Below are positions 9,877-17,811 of a stretch of 64,000 nucleotides of DNA, one piece after another. This stretch comes from Marinicellulosiphila megalodicopiae. Lineage in GTDB: Bacteria; Pseudomonadota; Gammaproteobacteria; Pseudomonadales; Natronospirillaceae. The notes below the pieces were generated by a model. The model did no database searches, was not told the DNA's origin, and worked only from the letters and a program-made list of their open reading frames with translations. Position 1 is the first letter of the stretch, and the number at the start of each line of letters is the position of its first letter. A program made the position numbers and the translations under genes. The DNA lies in NCBI RefSeq assembly GCF_045862395.1, contig NZ_AP023087.1, positions 1,550,001 to 1,614,000 of the forward strand, written 5' to 3'.

Positions 9877-12261
9877 TTAATGATCTTGCCTTAAAATCAT
9901 ATCGAGTTCTTTTGGTTTTATGGGTTTTAAAATTTGTTGATCCATTCCACAATCAAGTATTTTTTGTTTGTGTCCTTGATAGGCATGAGCGGTTAAAGCA
10001 ATGATTTTGAGGTGTGGGAGATGGTTTGCTTTTTCATATTCTCTCCACTGAATTACTGCGTTGTAGCCGTCTAAAACAGGCATATCACAATCCATGAGGA
10101 CTAAATCATAGGTTTTTGATTTGAGTTCATCTAGCGCTTGTTGGCCATTATTTTTGATCGCATATTTGTGCCCTAAATTACTTAGGAGTTTGGATATGAT
10201 TAATTGGTTTATTGAATTGTCTTCTGCAACTAAAATGTCTAAGCTTTTTTGCGGTTTATTATGGATTTCAATATTTGTGTCAATGTCATCGCACTTTTCA
10301 AGCTCAATAGTAAACCAAAAAGTCGAACCTTCATTGATGGTGGATTCTACATGAATTTCTGCCCCCATCGCTTTGGCTAATTGTTGAGTTATAAAAAGCC
10401 CTAAACCCGTGCTAGTTTGAGATGAATTACCATTAGAATCTGCCTGTTCATAAGGATTAAAAATACGTTGGATATTTTCTTCACTAATGCCAGCGCCTGT
10501 ATCAATAACTTTAAACCGATACATATTATGTGTACGGTAAACTAAATCCACATCTAGGGTTATGCAGCCTTGTTGCGTAAATTTAATGGCATTACCTAAT
10601 AAATTTCCAATAAGTTGTCTTAAACGATCTGAGTCAGCTTGAACAAATTTAGGTACGCCTTTTCCAATTAAAATTTGAGTTTGAATTCCACTTCCATTTA
10701 ATTGAGTAAATAAACTGCTGCAAATTGAATGAATTAAATCATGTAAATTAGTAGGGTGTAGATTGATTGAAAATTTACCTGCATTGATTCTGGAAACATC
10801 TAATAAATCATTTATAACAGTTAATAGTGCCGTCGCACTTTGATGAATCATGTGGTTGTAAGTTTTTGTTTGCCCTTTAAGCATTGGAGTCATCAAATGA
10901 CTGAGTCCTAAAATACCATTTAAGGGGGTTCTTAGTTCATGGCTGACTTTTGCAATGATTTCACTTTTAGCCTTGCTTTCATGTAATGCCTTTTTTCGTT
11001 CTTTGTCGATGTATCGAATTCTAAAGGCGATTGCGCTAGCAAAAATTAACATTTGGGCGCCCATGACAATTTTTAATGTATTCCATAAATTATTAATATC
11101 AAAGGGCATTAAGCCGATAATGCTCATTGTTATAATTATGCATAGGATAATAAAACTGGTAATGGAACAAATAAAAATTAGGCTAATAGGGTCTTTGTGG
11201 ATGTAATAATGAATTAAAGAAATAACTGGGACGCATAAAAAAGTAAGTAATAAAATACACAGTGAGATAAAAATTGAAACATGAATAGATACAAAAAGTG
11301 CAATAAACAGTGCAGTGAAATTTAAATATAAAATTGCTTTGGAAAAGTATTTGAATAGTTTATTTTCTTTTTTGATATTTAAGAAATTTAAGCATAATAA
11401 AATAATTGAAAGTGAAACCAGTGGAACTGCTATTTTTCCAGATAACGCATTTAAAGTAGGGGTGTGTGGCCAAATATACTGAAATAAAATACCATCCATA
11501 TAACCAAATTGAAGCGCAACTCCAACTGTAAAAAAAACATAACTTAAGTAAATAGGATCTCTAATAATACTTAAATAAAATAAATGATAGAGCGTTAATG
11601 CAAGGAAGAATCCATAGAATAAGCTTGAAGTAAGGTTTAAGCTTAGTCGTTCATTAAATGCATGTTTTGGTGTGTTTAAAGTTAAGGGTAAATCAAAATA
11701 GCCATTTTGCTTGATTTTGATCCAAATTGAATGGTTACCCTTTAGGGATAAATCAATATCAAAATGATTGTGTGATGTTGACATGAATTGATCAGTATTG
11801 AACGCAAGGCTCATACCTATTGGTCCCATGTGGAATAATTGTTGATCAGGTGTTTGATGGTAAAGCTCTAAATAAGTTAATGTTGAATTGCCAAATGCTA
11901 TTACGTAGGTGTCTGAAATTGCTTGATTGGTGACTTCTAATTCAAATTTCACCCAAACTGTTTTATCAATTAATCCAAGTGATAATGCGGTATCGGGACT
12001 GGGGAGCCATTTTGTTGTTGTATCTTGTTGGATATCAGTTATCGATTCAATTTCGGCAAATCGCCACGATACATCATCAATTAATTTAAATTGCTCACTT
12101 TGGTCAATTACTACCCGCGCAAAACCGTACGAATTTATCGTAAAATACATTAGTGGAATTGATAGTAGCAACATCAGTTTTTTGAAACGCAATTTACTCT
12201 TCTCTTGTGATGGTAAGCATCTTCCTTGAACCTTATTCAATAGTTTGTCAAATTTTTTCAA
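9877..12261 (-). CDS. Hybrid sensor histidine kinase with 7TMR-DISM sensor and receiver domain
   Basis: This 794-aa protein has an N-terminal hydrophobic segment, a periplasmic 7TMR-DISMED2-like sensor (about 50-200), seven transmembrane helices (about 210-415), a HisKA domain with phospho-acceptor His in KVSHELRTPLNG (near 440), an HATPase domain with N box LLGNAIKFT and G boxes DTGAGIS and TGLGLF, and a C-terminal receiver with phospho-Asp in LVLMDCDMP (near 722) and conserved Lys in LKPIKP. The 7TMR-DISM class often senses carbohydrates or other small ligands, but the ligand cannot be told from sequence. The longest frame starts with TTG; an ATG 29 codons later, at the edge of the hydrophobic segment, is an alternative, and neither has a clear ribosome-binding site. 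No separate response regulator is adjacent. Confidence 0.9.
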   Translation of the reverse strand: MKKFDKLLNKVQGRCLPSQEKSKLRFKKLMLLLSIPLMYFTINSYGFARVVIDQSEQFKLIDDVSWRFAEIESITDIQQDTTTKWLPSPDTALSLGLIDKTVWVKFELEVTNQAISDTYVIAFGNSTLTYLELYHQTPDQQLFHMGPIGMSLAFNTDQFMSTSHNHFDIDLSLKGNHSIWIKIKQNGYFDLPLTLNTPKHAFNERLSLNLTSSLFYGFFLALTLYHLFYLSIIRDPIYLSYVFFTVGVALQFGYMDGILFQYIWPHTPTLNALSGKIAVPLVSLSIILLCLNFLNIKKENKLFKYFSKAILYLNFTALFIALFVSIHVSIFISLCILLLTFLCVPVISLIHYYIHKDPISLIFICSITSFIILCIIITMSIIGLMPFDINNLWNTLKIVMGAQMLIFASAIAFRIRYIDKERKKALHESKAKSEIIAKVSHELRTPLNGILGLSHLMTPMLKGQTKTYNHMIHQSATALLTVINDLLDVSRINAGKFSINLHPTNLHDLIHSICSSLFTQLNGSGIQTQILIGKGVPKFVQADSDRLRQLIGNLLGNAIKFTQQGCITLDVDLVYRTHNMYRFKVIDTGAGISEENIQRIFNPYEQADSNGNSSQTSTGLGLFITQQLAKAMGAEIHVESTINEGSTFWFTIELEKCDDIDTNIEIHNKPQKSLDILVAEDNSINQLIISKLLSNLGHKYAIKNNGQQALDELKSKTYDLVLMDCDMPVLDGYNAVIQWREYEKANHLPHLKIIALTAHAYQGHKQKILDCGMDQQILKPIKPKELDMILRQDH

Positions 12262-12402
12262 ATGAACAGATTCATGGATCTTTTTAGTATAGAACCTAAA
12301 TTGAGGAATTTGTTTGAATTGCAGCTTTTAACGTAAAAAATCATAGCAAAATATAGTGAATTACTTTATTGTTGGCGCTTTTTTTGCGATGACTACTAGG
12401 TT

Positions 12403-12422
12403 GGCGAACGTTTAAGTTTACC
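12403..12422 (+). promoter_or_regulatory. Imperfect palindrome upstream of fabA, possible fatty-acid regulator site
   Basis: GGCGAAC and GTTTACC, six bases apart, form an imperfect inverted repeat (5 of 7 pairs) 38 nt before the fabA start. FabR/DesT-type repressors control fabA and fabB in related bacteria through GAAC/GTTC-type palindromes. The resemblance is only partial, so this is a candidate. Confidence 0.3.
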
Positions 12423-12459
12423 TGCTGTCCACATAGAATATTTTAAAATGGGAATCAAA

Positions 12460-12978
12460 ATGAGTGAAAGACCGAGTTCTTTAGAAAAAGAGCAATTATT
12501 AGATTGTGGTTATGGGCGTATGTTTGGCGAAGGTAATGCAAAATTACCAGTTGGTAACATGCTAATGATGGATCGCATTACAAGTATTACTGCCGATGGC
12601 GGTGAGTTTGGTAAAGGCGAAATTATTGCTGAATTAGACATTAACCCTGATTTGTGGTTTTTTGCATGTCATTTCCCAGGTGACCCGGTAATGCCCGGTT
12701 GTTTAGGTCTAGATGCTATGTGGCAGCTAGTTGGTTTTTTCTTAGGCTGGAAAGGTAACTTAGGTAAAGGTCGTGCTTTAGGTGCTGGCGAAGTTAAATT
12801 TACTGGTGAAGTATTACCCACTGCTAAAAAAGTCACTTACCGTTTACAAATGACACGTGTTATCGAGCGTAAATTGGTAATGGGTATTGCTAACGGTACC
12901 GTTGAAGTAGATGGCGAAGTTATTTACACAGCAAAAGATTTACGTGTTGGTTTATTCACTAAAGATCAGTCACAATAA
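12460..12978 (+). CDS. fabA: 3-hydroxydecanoyl-ACP dehydratase/isomerase FabA
   Basis: FabA dehydrates 3-hydroxydecanoyl-ACP and isomerises the trans-2 product to cis-3-decenoyl-ACP, the branch point of anaerobic unsaturated fatty acid synthesis. The active-site block FACHFPGDPVMPGCLGLD holds the catalytic His71 and, in the next helix, Asp85; both are intact. I chose the ATG at 12460 over the one at 12448: GGGA sits six to seven bases before it, and the resulting 172 aa equals the usual length, starting MSERPSSLEKEQLL. It lies directly upstream of fabB, 17 nt away, the classical two-gene unit. Confidence 0.97.
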   Translation: MSERPSSLEKEQLLDCGYGRMFGEGNAKLPVGNMLMMDRITSITADGGEFGKGEIIAELDINPDLWFFACHFPGDPVMPGCLGLDAMWQLVGFFLGWKGNLGKGRALGAGEVKFTGEVLPTAKKVTYRLQMTRVIERKLVMGIANGTVEVDGEVIYTAKDLRVGLFTKDQSQ

Positions 12979-12995
12979 ATAATAAAGGGGTGAGC

Positions 12996-14213
12996 ATGAG
13001 ACGTGTAGTTGTTACGGGTATGGGTATTGTTTCTTGTATAGGAAACGATTTATCTACAGTTACTCAATCTTTGAAAGAAGGCCGTTCAGGCATTAAATTT
13101 AAAGAAGAATATAAAGAAATGGGCATGAGAAGTCATATTGCAGGTAGCTGCGATATTGATTTGTCAGAACACATAGATCGTAAAAGTTTACGTTTTATGG
13201 GTGAAGCTGCTGGTTACTCTTATGTCGCAATGCAGCAAGCAATTATTGATTCTGGTCTTGAAAAATCAGAAGTGTCGAACGTACGAACTGGTTTAATTGC
13301 TGGTTCTGGCGGCGCTGCAAGCTCATCTCAAGTTGAATCTGCTGATATTTTACGTGAACGTGGATTAAAGCGAGTGGGTCCTTATCGTGTGACTCAAGTA
13401 ATGGGTTCTACGGTTTCGGCTTGTTTAGCAACACCATTTGAAATCAAAGGTGTTAACTATTCAATTACATCTGCATGTGCAACCAGTGCACATTGTATTG
13501 GTAACGCCGTTGAGCAAATTCAACTTGGCAAACAAGATGTTGTGTTTGCCGGTGGTGGTGAAGAAGAGCATTGGACATTGTCTGTATTGTTTGATGCCAT
13601 GGGTGCGTTAAGTACTAAATATAATGACACTCCAGATAAAGCGTCTCGTCCATATGACGCAGATCGTGACGGGTTTGTTATTGCAGGCGGCGGCGGAATG
13701 GTCGTACTTGAAGAGTTAGAACATGCATTGGCTCGTGGCGCGAAAATCTACGGTGAAGTCACCGGTTATGGCGCAACAAGTGATGGCTACAACATGGTTG
13801 CTCCTTCTGGTGAAGGCGCGGTACGTTGTATGCAACAAGCAATGAGTACAGTTAACGGTCCAATTGACTACATTAATGCTCATGGCACATCGACTCCTGC
13901 AGGTGATACTGCTGAACTTGGTGCAGTAAATACTGCATTTGGTGATAACGTTCCAATGGTTGCATCAACTAAATCTCTAACGGGTCACTCGTTAGGTGCA
14001 ACAGGTGTTCAAGAAGCAATTTATTCATTATTAATGATGGAAAATAACTTCGTAGCGGCATCTGCAAACGTTGAAAACTTAGATCCTTTAGCGGTTGACG
14101 CAAACATCGTAACTAAAATGCGTGACAACATGACACTAAATCGTGTGATGTCTAACAGCTTTGGTTTTGGTGGCACTAACGCGACATTGATCATGGATAA
14201 ATACAACGCTTAA
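12996..14213 (+). CDS. fabB: 3-oxoacyl-ACP synthase I FabB
   Basis: FabB elongates the cis-3-decenoyl-ACP made by FabA, so the pair commits carbon to unsaturated fatty acids. The Cys-His-His triad is present: nucleophile in TSACATSAH (Cys161), then NAHGTSTPAGD and KSLTGHSLGA. The ATG at 12996 is preferred to the GTG at 12990 because GGGG lies five bases upstream of it and the product then starts MRRVVVTGMG like known FabB proteins (405 aa). FabF is unlikely given the FabA partner. The gene ends in a strong convergent terminator. Confidence 0.97.
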   Translation: MRRVVVTGMGIVSCIGNDLSTVTQSLKEGRSGIKFKEEYKEMGMRSHIAGSCDIDLSEHIDRKSLRFMGEAAGYSYVAMQQAIIDSGLEKSEVSNVRTGLIAGSGGAASSSQVESADILRERGLKRVGPYRVTQVMGSTVSACLATPFEIKGVNYSITSACATSAHCIGNAVEQIQLGKQDVVFAGGGEEEHWTLSVLFDAMGALSTKYNDTPDKASRPYDADRDGFVIAGGGGMVVLEELEHALARGAKIYGEVTGYGATSDGYNMVAPSGEGAVRCMQQAMSTVNGPIDYINAHGTSTPAGDTAELGAVNTAFGDNVPMVASTKSLTGHSLGATGVQEAIYSLLMMENNFVAASANVENLDPLAVDANIVTKMRDNMTLNRVMSNSFGFGGTNATLIMDKYNA

Positions 14214-14235
14214 TTATTTAGCGATTATTTAATCC

Positions 14236-14277
14236 AAAAAAAGCCTGAATGTTTCGATATATTCAGGCTTTTTTTTG
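14236..14277 (+). terminator. Bidirectional intrinsic terminator between fabB and uvrD
   Basis: AAGCCTGAAT (14241-14250) pairs perfectly with ATTCAGGCTT (14261-14270). A and T runs flank the stem on both sides, so it can stop transcription of both convergent units. Confidence 0.92.
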
Positions 14278-14302
14278 TTTGAAATTTGATGCTGTTAGTT
14301 TG

Positions 14303-16441
14303 TTAAACAGCTTCGAGCTTAGCAAATTGGAGCATCAGCCATTTGGTGCTTTCTATAAATTGAACTTCAACTCGCGCATTAGTACCAATACCTTCACAAG
14401 ATAAAATAACGCCTCTGCCAAATACAGGATGGTTCACATCTTGACCCAATTGAAAGCCCGAGTCACTCATGATTTCTTTTGGCGTTTCTGTAAACATAAC
14501 AGGGCGCGACACTTGAGAATTTAATCGAATCTCTTGTAAATGTTCATTTGGAATTTCTCTAATAAAACGCGATGAAGCATTGAATTGCTCGTTACCATAT
14601 AAGCGACGACTCTCTGCATAAGAAATGCACAAATGTTTGCGGGCGCGAGTGATGCCAACATAACAAAGACGGCGCTCTTCTTGTAAACCGTCGGGGTCAT
14701 CCATCGACATTTTATGAGGAAATAATTGTTCTTCTAGTCCTGCTAAATAGACTCGGTCAAATTCTAACCCTTTGGCGCTGTGCAATGTCATTAAACTCAC
14801 TGCTTGTTCGTGAGTGTCTGCTTGATTGTCTCCTGCATCAAGTGATGCCTGAGAAACAAATTCGGATAAATCACTATTGTCGCTTTCATTTATAAAACTG
14901 GCAGCAGCCGATACAAGCTCTTTTAAGTTTTCTACGCGAGTGCGGCCTTTTTCGCCTTTTTCTTTTTGGTGATGCGCAATTAGGTTGGATTGTTTGATGA
15001 TAAAATCGGTGATTTCTGCCAAATTCATTTCATCGCTTTGGCTGTCGATGTCATTAATTAATGTTAAAAACCCTTCAATTGCCGAGCAAGCGCGATTGGG
15101 TAAAATTTTATGTTCAACAATTTGTGATGCTGCTTGCCAAAATGATATGCCTTGGTCACGTGCAAATATTCGCATTGTATCAATGGACTTATTACCAATG
15201 CCTCGAACAGGCAAATTAATAATGCGTTCCATGGCGGTGTCGTCATGACGATTTAACATCATGCGTAAATAACACATTGCATTTTTAATTTCTAAGCGGT
15301 CGTAGAATCGATGCCCACCAAAAATGCGATAAGGAATCGACATGCGAATTAAATGCTCTTCAATTACACGTGATTGTGCGTTTGAGCGATACAAAATTGC
15401 CATTTCATTAAACTCATCGCTTTGCCCGTCAATGTCATCGGCTATAAAACGCGCTTCATCATGTTCGTTATAAGCGGCATATAAACGAATGGTTTCGCCA
15501 TCTTCATCATCGGTCCATAATTCTTTACCTAAACGACCAGAGTTATTATCGATCACGGCATTGGCTGCTTTCAAGATATGTCCGCTTGAGCGATAGTTTT
15601 GTTCAAGTTTAACGGTTTCTACTTTTGGAAAATCTTCGCTGAAACGTAAAATGTTCTCAACTTTTGCACCGCGCCATCCGTAAATGGATTGGTCGTCATC
15701 ACCCACTACCATTAAATTTGCGTTTTCTCCACAAAGCACTCGAAGCCAAGCGTATTGAATGCTGTTGATATCCTGATACTCGTCCACCAATACATGACGA
15801 AAGCGTTCTTGGTAATGTTTGAGTACCTCTGGATTGTTTAACCATAATTCATGGGCGCGAAGTAATAATTCTGCAAAATCCACCACGCCAGTTTGCTGGC
15901 AGATTAATTCATATTGTTCGTAAATTTTGAGCATGCCTTGTTCATGAAAATCAGAAGAAGGTGGAATATGTTTGAATCGTTTGCCTTCATCCTTTTGGCC
16001 GTTAATGAACCATTGAGCGGATTTAGGTTGCCATTTTGTGTCGTCTAAATTTAAGTCTTTTACGATTCGCTTTACAAGACGCAATTGATCATCGCTGTCT
16101 AATACCTGGAATTGCTCAGGTAATTTGGCTTCAACGTAATGGGTTTTTAATAATCGATGAGCAAGGCTGTGAAATGTGCCGACCCACATGCCCTTTGGTG
16201 GTTGCATCATTAATGATTCAATTCGAGAGCGCATTTCCTTGGCAGCTTTATTAGTAAAGGTAACGGCTAACACGCCAAAAGAGCTGGCTTGACCGGTCTC
16301 AACTAAATAAGCAATGCGATGCGTTAATACTCGAGTTTTCCCGCTACCGGCACCTGCAAGCACTAAAGTGTGTTGACTGTCGGTACAAACCGCTTGGCGT
16401 TGAGGTTCGTTCAGTGGGTCAATAAGGCGAGAAATATCCAT
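14303..16441 (-). CDS. uvrD: DNA helicase II UvrD
   Basis: UvrD is the superfamily 1A 3'-5' helicase that displaces UvrBC and the excised strand in nucleotide excision repair and unwinds nicked DNA in mismatch repair. Motifs are intact: Walker A LAGAGSGKT, motif Ia TFTNKAAKEM, motif II VDEYQD, motif III GDDDQSIYGWRGA, motif IV LEQNYRS, motif V TLHSAKGLEF and motif VI YVGITRA. The C-terminal Tudor-like RNA-polymerase-binding region (GQDVNHPVFGRGVI) supports UvrD rather than Rep. The frame extends seven codons upstream to a TTG, but the ATG at 16441 gives MDISRLIDPLNEPQRQA, aligned with the E. coli start (712 aa), and the upstream stretch is occupied by an SOS box. Confidence 0.96.
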   Translation of the reverse strand: MDISRLIDPLNEPQRQAVCTDSQHTLVLAGAGSGKTRVLTHRIAYLVETGQASSFGVLAVTFTNKAAKEMRSRIESLMMQPPKGMWVGTFHSLAHRLLKTHYVEAKLPEQFQVLDSDDQLRLVKRIVKDLNLDDTKWQPKSAQWFINGQKDEGKRFKHIPPSSDFHEQGMLKIYEQYELICQQTGVVDFAELLLRAHELWLNNPEVLKHYQERFRHVLVDEYQDINSIQYAWLRVLCGENANLMVVGDDDQSIYGWRGAKVENILRFSEDFPKVETVKLEQNYRSSGHILKAANAVIDNNSGRLGKELWTDDEDGETIRLYAAYNEHDEARFIADDIDGQSDEFNEMAILYRSNAQSRVIEEHLIRMSIPYRIFGGHRFYDRLEIKNAMCYLRMMLNRHDDTAMERIINLPVRGIGNKSIDTMRIFARDQGISFWQAASQIVEHKILPNRACSAIEGFLTLINDIDSQSDEMNLAEITDFIIKQSNLIAHHQKEKGEKGRTRVENLKELVSAAASFINESDNSDLSEFVSQASLDAGDNQADTHEQAVSLMTLHSAKGLEFDRVYLAGLEEQLFPHKMSMDDPDGLQEERRLCYVGITRARKHLCISYAESRRLYGNEQFNASSRFIREIPNEHLQEIRLNSQVSRPVMFTETPKEIMSDSGFQLGQDVNHPVFGRGVILSCEGIGTNARVEVQFIESTKWLMLQFAKLEAV

Positions 16442-16452
16442 TGCTATAAAAT

Positions 16453-16473
16453 ACCTGTACAAAAATACAGGTA
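16453..16473 (-). promoter_or_regulatory. LexA (SOS) box upstream of uvrD
   Basis: The palindrome contains CTGT at 16455-16458 and ACAG at 16467-16470 with exactly eight A/T-rich bases between, the canonical gammaproteobacterial LexA site CTGT-N8-ACAG. The symmetry extends outward (TACCTGT ... ACAGGTA). It lies 11 to 31 bases upstream of the uvrD ATG, as expected for DNA-damage induction of uvrD. Confidence 0.9.
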
Positions 16474-16928
16474 GTTTAGCATTATTGGGTTTTAAGGTTA
16501 AGCAAAAAAATAATAAGTGAGAAGTAACTTTAACTTTTTATTCTTTGAATAATATTCTAATTGAGCCAGGTTAACACAGTGGATTTGTGAAACTTTCTTA
16601 TAAGTCTTTGGGGGGGCTGTCTCCTTTTTAATTATTAATATAAGTAGGTGTATTGCTTGATTCTACACAATATCACTAGAAGTGATGTCATGGCAGTTTG
16701 TGCAGGAGGTTGATTTATTAGCAGAAAGCCTATTAACACAAAGCCTTTTAACACAAAGCCTATTAACACAAAGCCTATTAACAAAAACAACAGCTTCTCA
16801 AATTTTGCTTATTCTGGATTAACTTCAATATTGTCAGTTTATTAGTGAATCAACTTGATTCAAAGATCCTTAAGTATCAATTTAGAAAAGGACTAATTAT
16901 AATAATTATTTTTTATCGACACTTAATT
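16474..16928. other. Intergenic region between uvrD and the PAP2 gene
   Basis: About 455 bases with no convincing gene. It holds the upstream side of the uvrD promoter, a perfect AGGAGGT (16704-16710) with no ATG, GTG or TTG at a suitable distance, the 15-bp tandem repeats at 16725-16784, and the leader of the PAP2 gene. Confidence 0.6.
16725..16784 (+). repeat. Four tandem copies of a 15-bp unit
   Basis: The unit AAAGCCTATTAACAC occurs four times head to tail; copy 2 has one change (CTTTT for CTATT) and copy 4 differs in its last base. Read in one frame it gives Lys-Pro-Ile-Asn-Thr repeats, open to a stop at 16843-16845 but without a standard start codon. Confidence 0.9.
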
Positions 16929-17807
16929 ATGAAGTCACTTGAAATTCTGCAATCTATAAACTCAACGCATTATAATGCTAAGTGGACACTTAGTACTTGG
17001 TTATATTGGTTAATTGTGCCTGTCATGTTGATAATATCTGTATTATTCGTATTTTTACTCAATGCAGATGAGATTACTCGAGCTGGATATTGGGGGATGC
17101 AAATTGATTTTTTTATAAAAATGAATGAAGTATTGTCATTTTTACCAGATTCGCTTTGGTTAAATATGACATATTTAGGTGATGGTGCGGTGATTTTTGC
17201 ATTGTTCTCATTTTTAATCATTGTTAGAACCCAGATTTGGGCAGCTATGTTTGGATCAGCAGTCTGTGCTGGATTAATGTCTTATTTTGGAAAAAAAGTG
17301 TTACATATTCCAAGACCCGCAGGTGTGTTGGATGTTGAATTATTTAATGTGATTGGGCGCACACTTAAAGGATATAATAGCTTGCCCTCAGGTCATTCAA
17401 TTACTATATCAGTGACTGCAATAGCCATTCTAGCTACATTGTATGCTCATCCAAGTTTGTTAAAACATAAACTCATATTGGGTGTTGGTTTGTTGATAAC
17501 ATTAGTATTTTGTTTATCTCGTGTGGCTGTTGGTGCGCATTGGCCATTAGATATTATTAGTGGGTTAGCCTGTGGTTGGATTGCAGCATTAACTGGCGTC
17601 ACTTTAGCGCGCAAATATCCTAGGTGGTGGCAAAGCATGCTTGAAGGTAAAAGATTATATATTTCAGCAGTAATTTTATTATTGTGGGCGCTAGGGTTAA
17701 TTGTTCGAGCGTTTGATGAAATCGCAGCGGCTCCTGTTTTGATGGTGTCCGCATTTATGGCACTTTGTGTGTCGTGTGTATTATTTAATAAATCAATAAA
17801 AGGATAA
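16929..17807 (+). CDS. PAP2-family membrane phosphatase (possible LpxE/LpxT-like lipid A phosphatase)
   Basis: An integral membrane phosphatase of the phosphatidic acid phosphatase type 2 superfamily. The three catalytic motifs are complete: KKVLHIPRP (KX6RP, about 122-131), PSGH (about 152-155) and SRVAVGAHWPLD (SRX5HX3D, about 197-208), set among about six transmembrane helices. Family members dephosphorylate lipid phosphates such as undecaprenyl pyrophosphate, phosphatidate or lipid A. The next gene, a phosphoethanolamine transferase, follows after four bases, which makes lipid A or another outer-membrane phosphate a likely substrate (inference). The ATG at 16929 (292 aa) is preferred over a GTG 28 codons upstream that adds an unusual Ile-rich stretch; neither has a strong ribosome-binding site. 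Confidence 0.85.
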   Translation: MKSLEILQSINSTHYNAKWTLSTWLYWLIVPVMLIISVLFVFLLNADEITRAGYWGMQIDFFIKMNEVLSFLPDSLWLNMTYLGDGAVIFALFSFLIIVRTQIWAAMFGSAVCAGLMSYFGKKVLHIPRPAGVLDVELFNVIGRTLKGYNSLPSGHSITISVTAIAILATLYAHPSLLKHKLILGVGLLITLVFCLSRVAVGAHWPLDIISGLACGWIAALTGVTLARKYPRWWQSMLEGKRLYISAVILLLWALGLIVRAFDEIAAAPVLMVSAFMALCVSCVLFNKSIKG

Positions 17808-17811
17808 TCCA

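Noticed and set aside
14303..16441. Rep helicase
   Set aside because: The N-terminus, C-terminal Tudor-like region and SOS box fit UvrD.
16725..16784. CRISPR or attachment site
   Set aside because: Four 15-bp units without spacers, no integrase or cas gene near.
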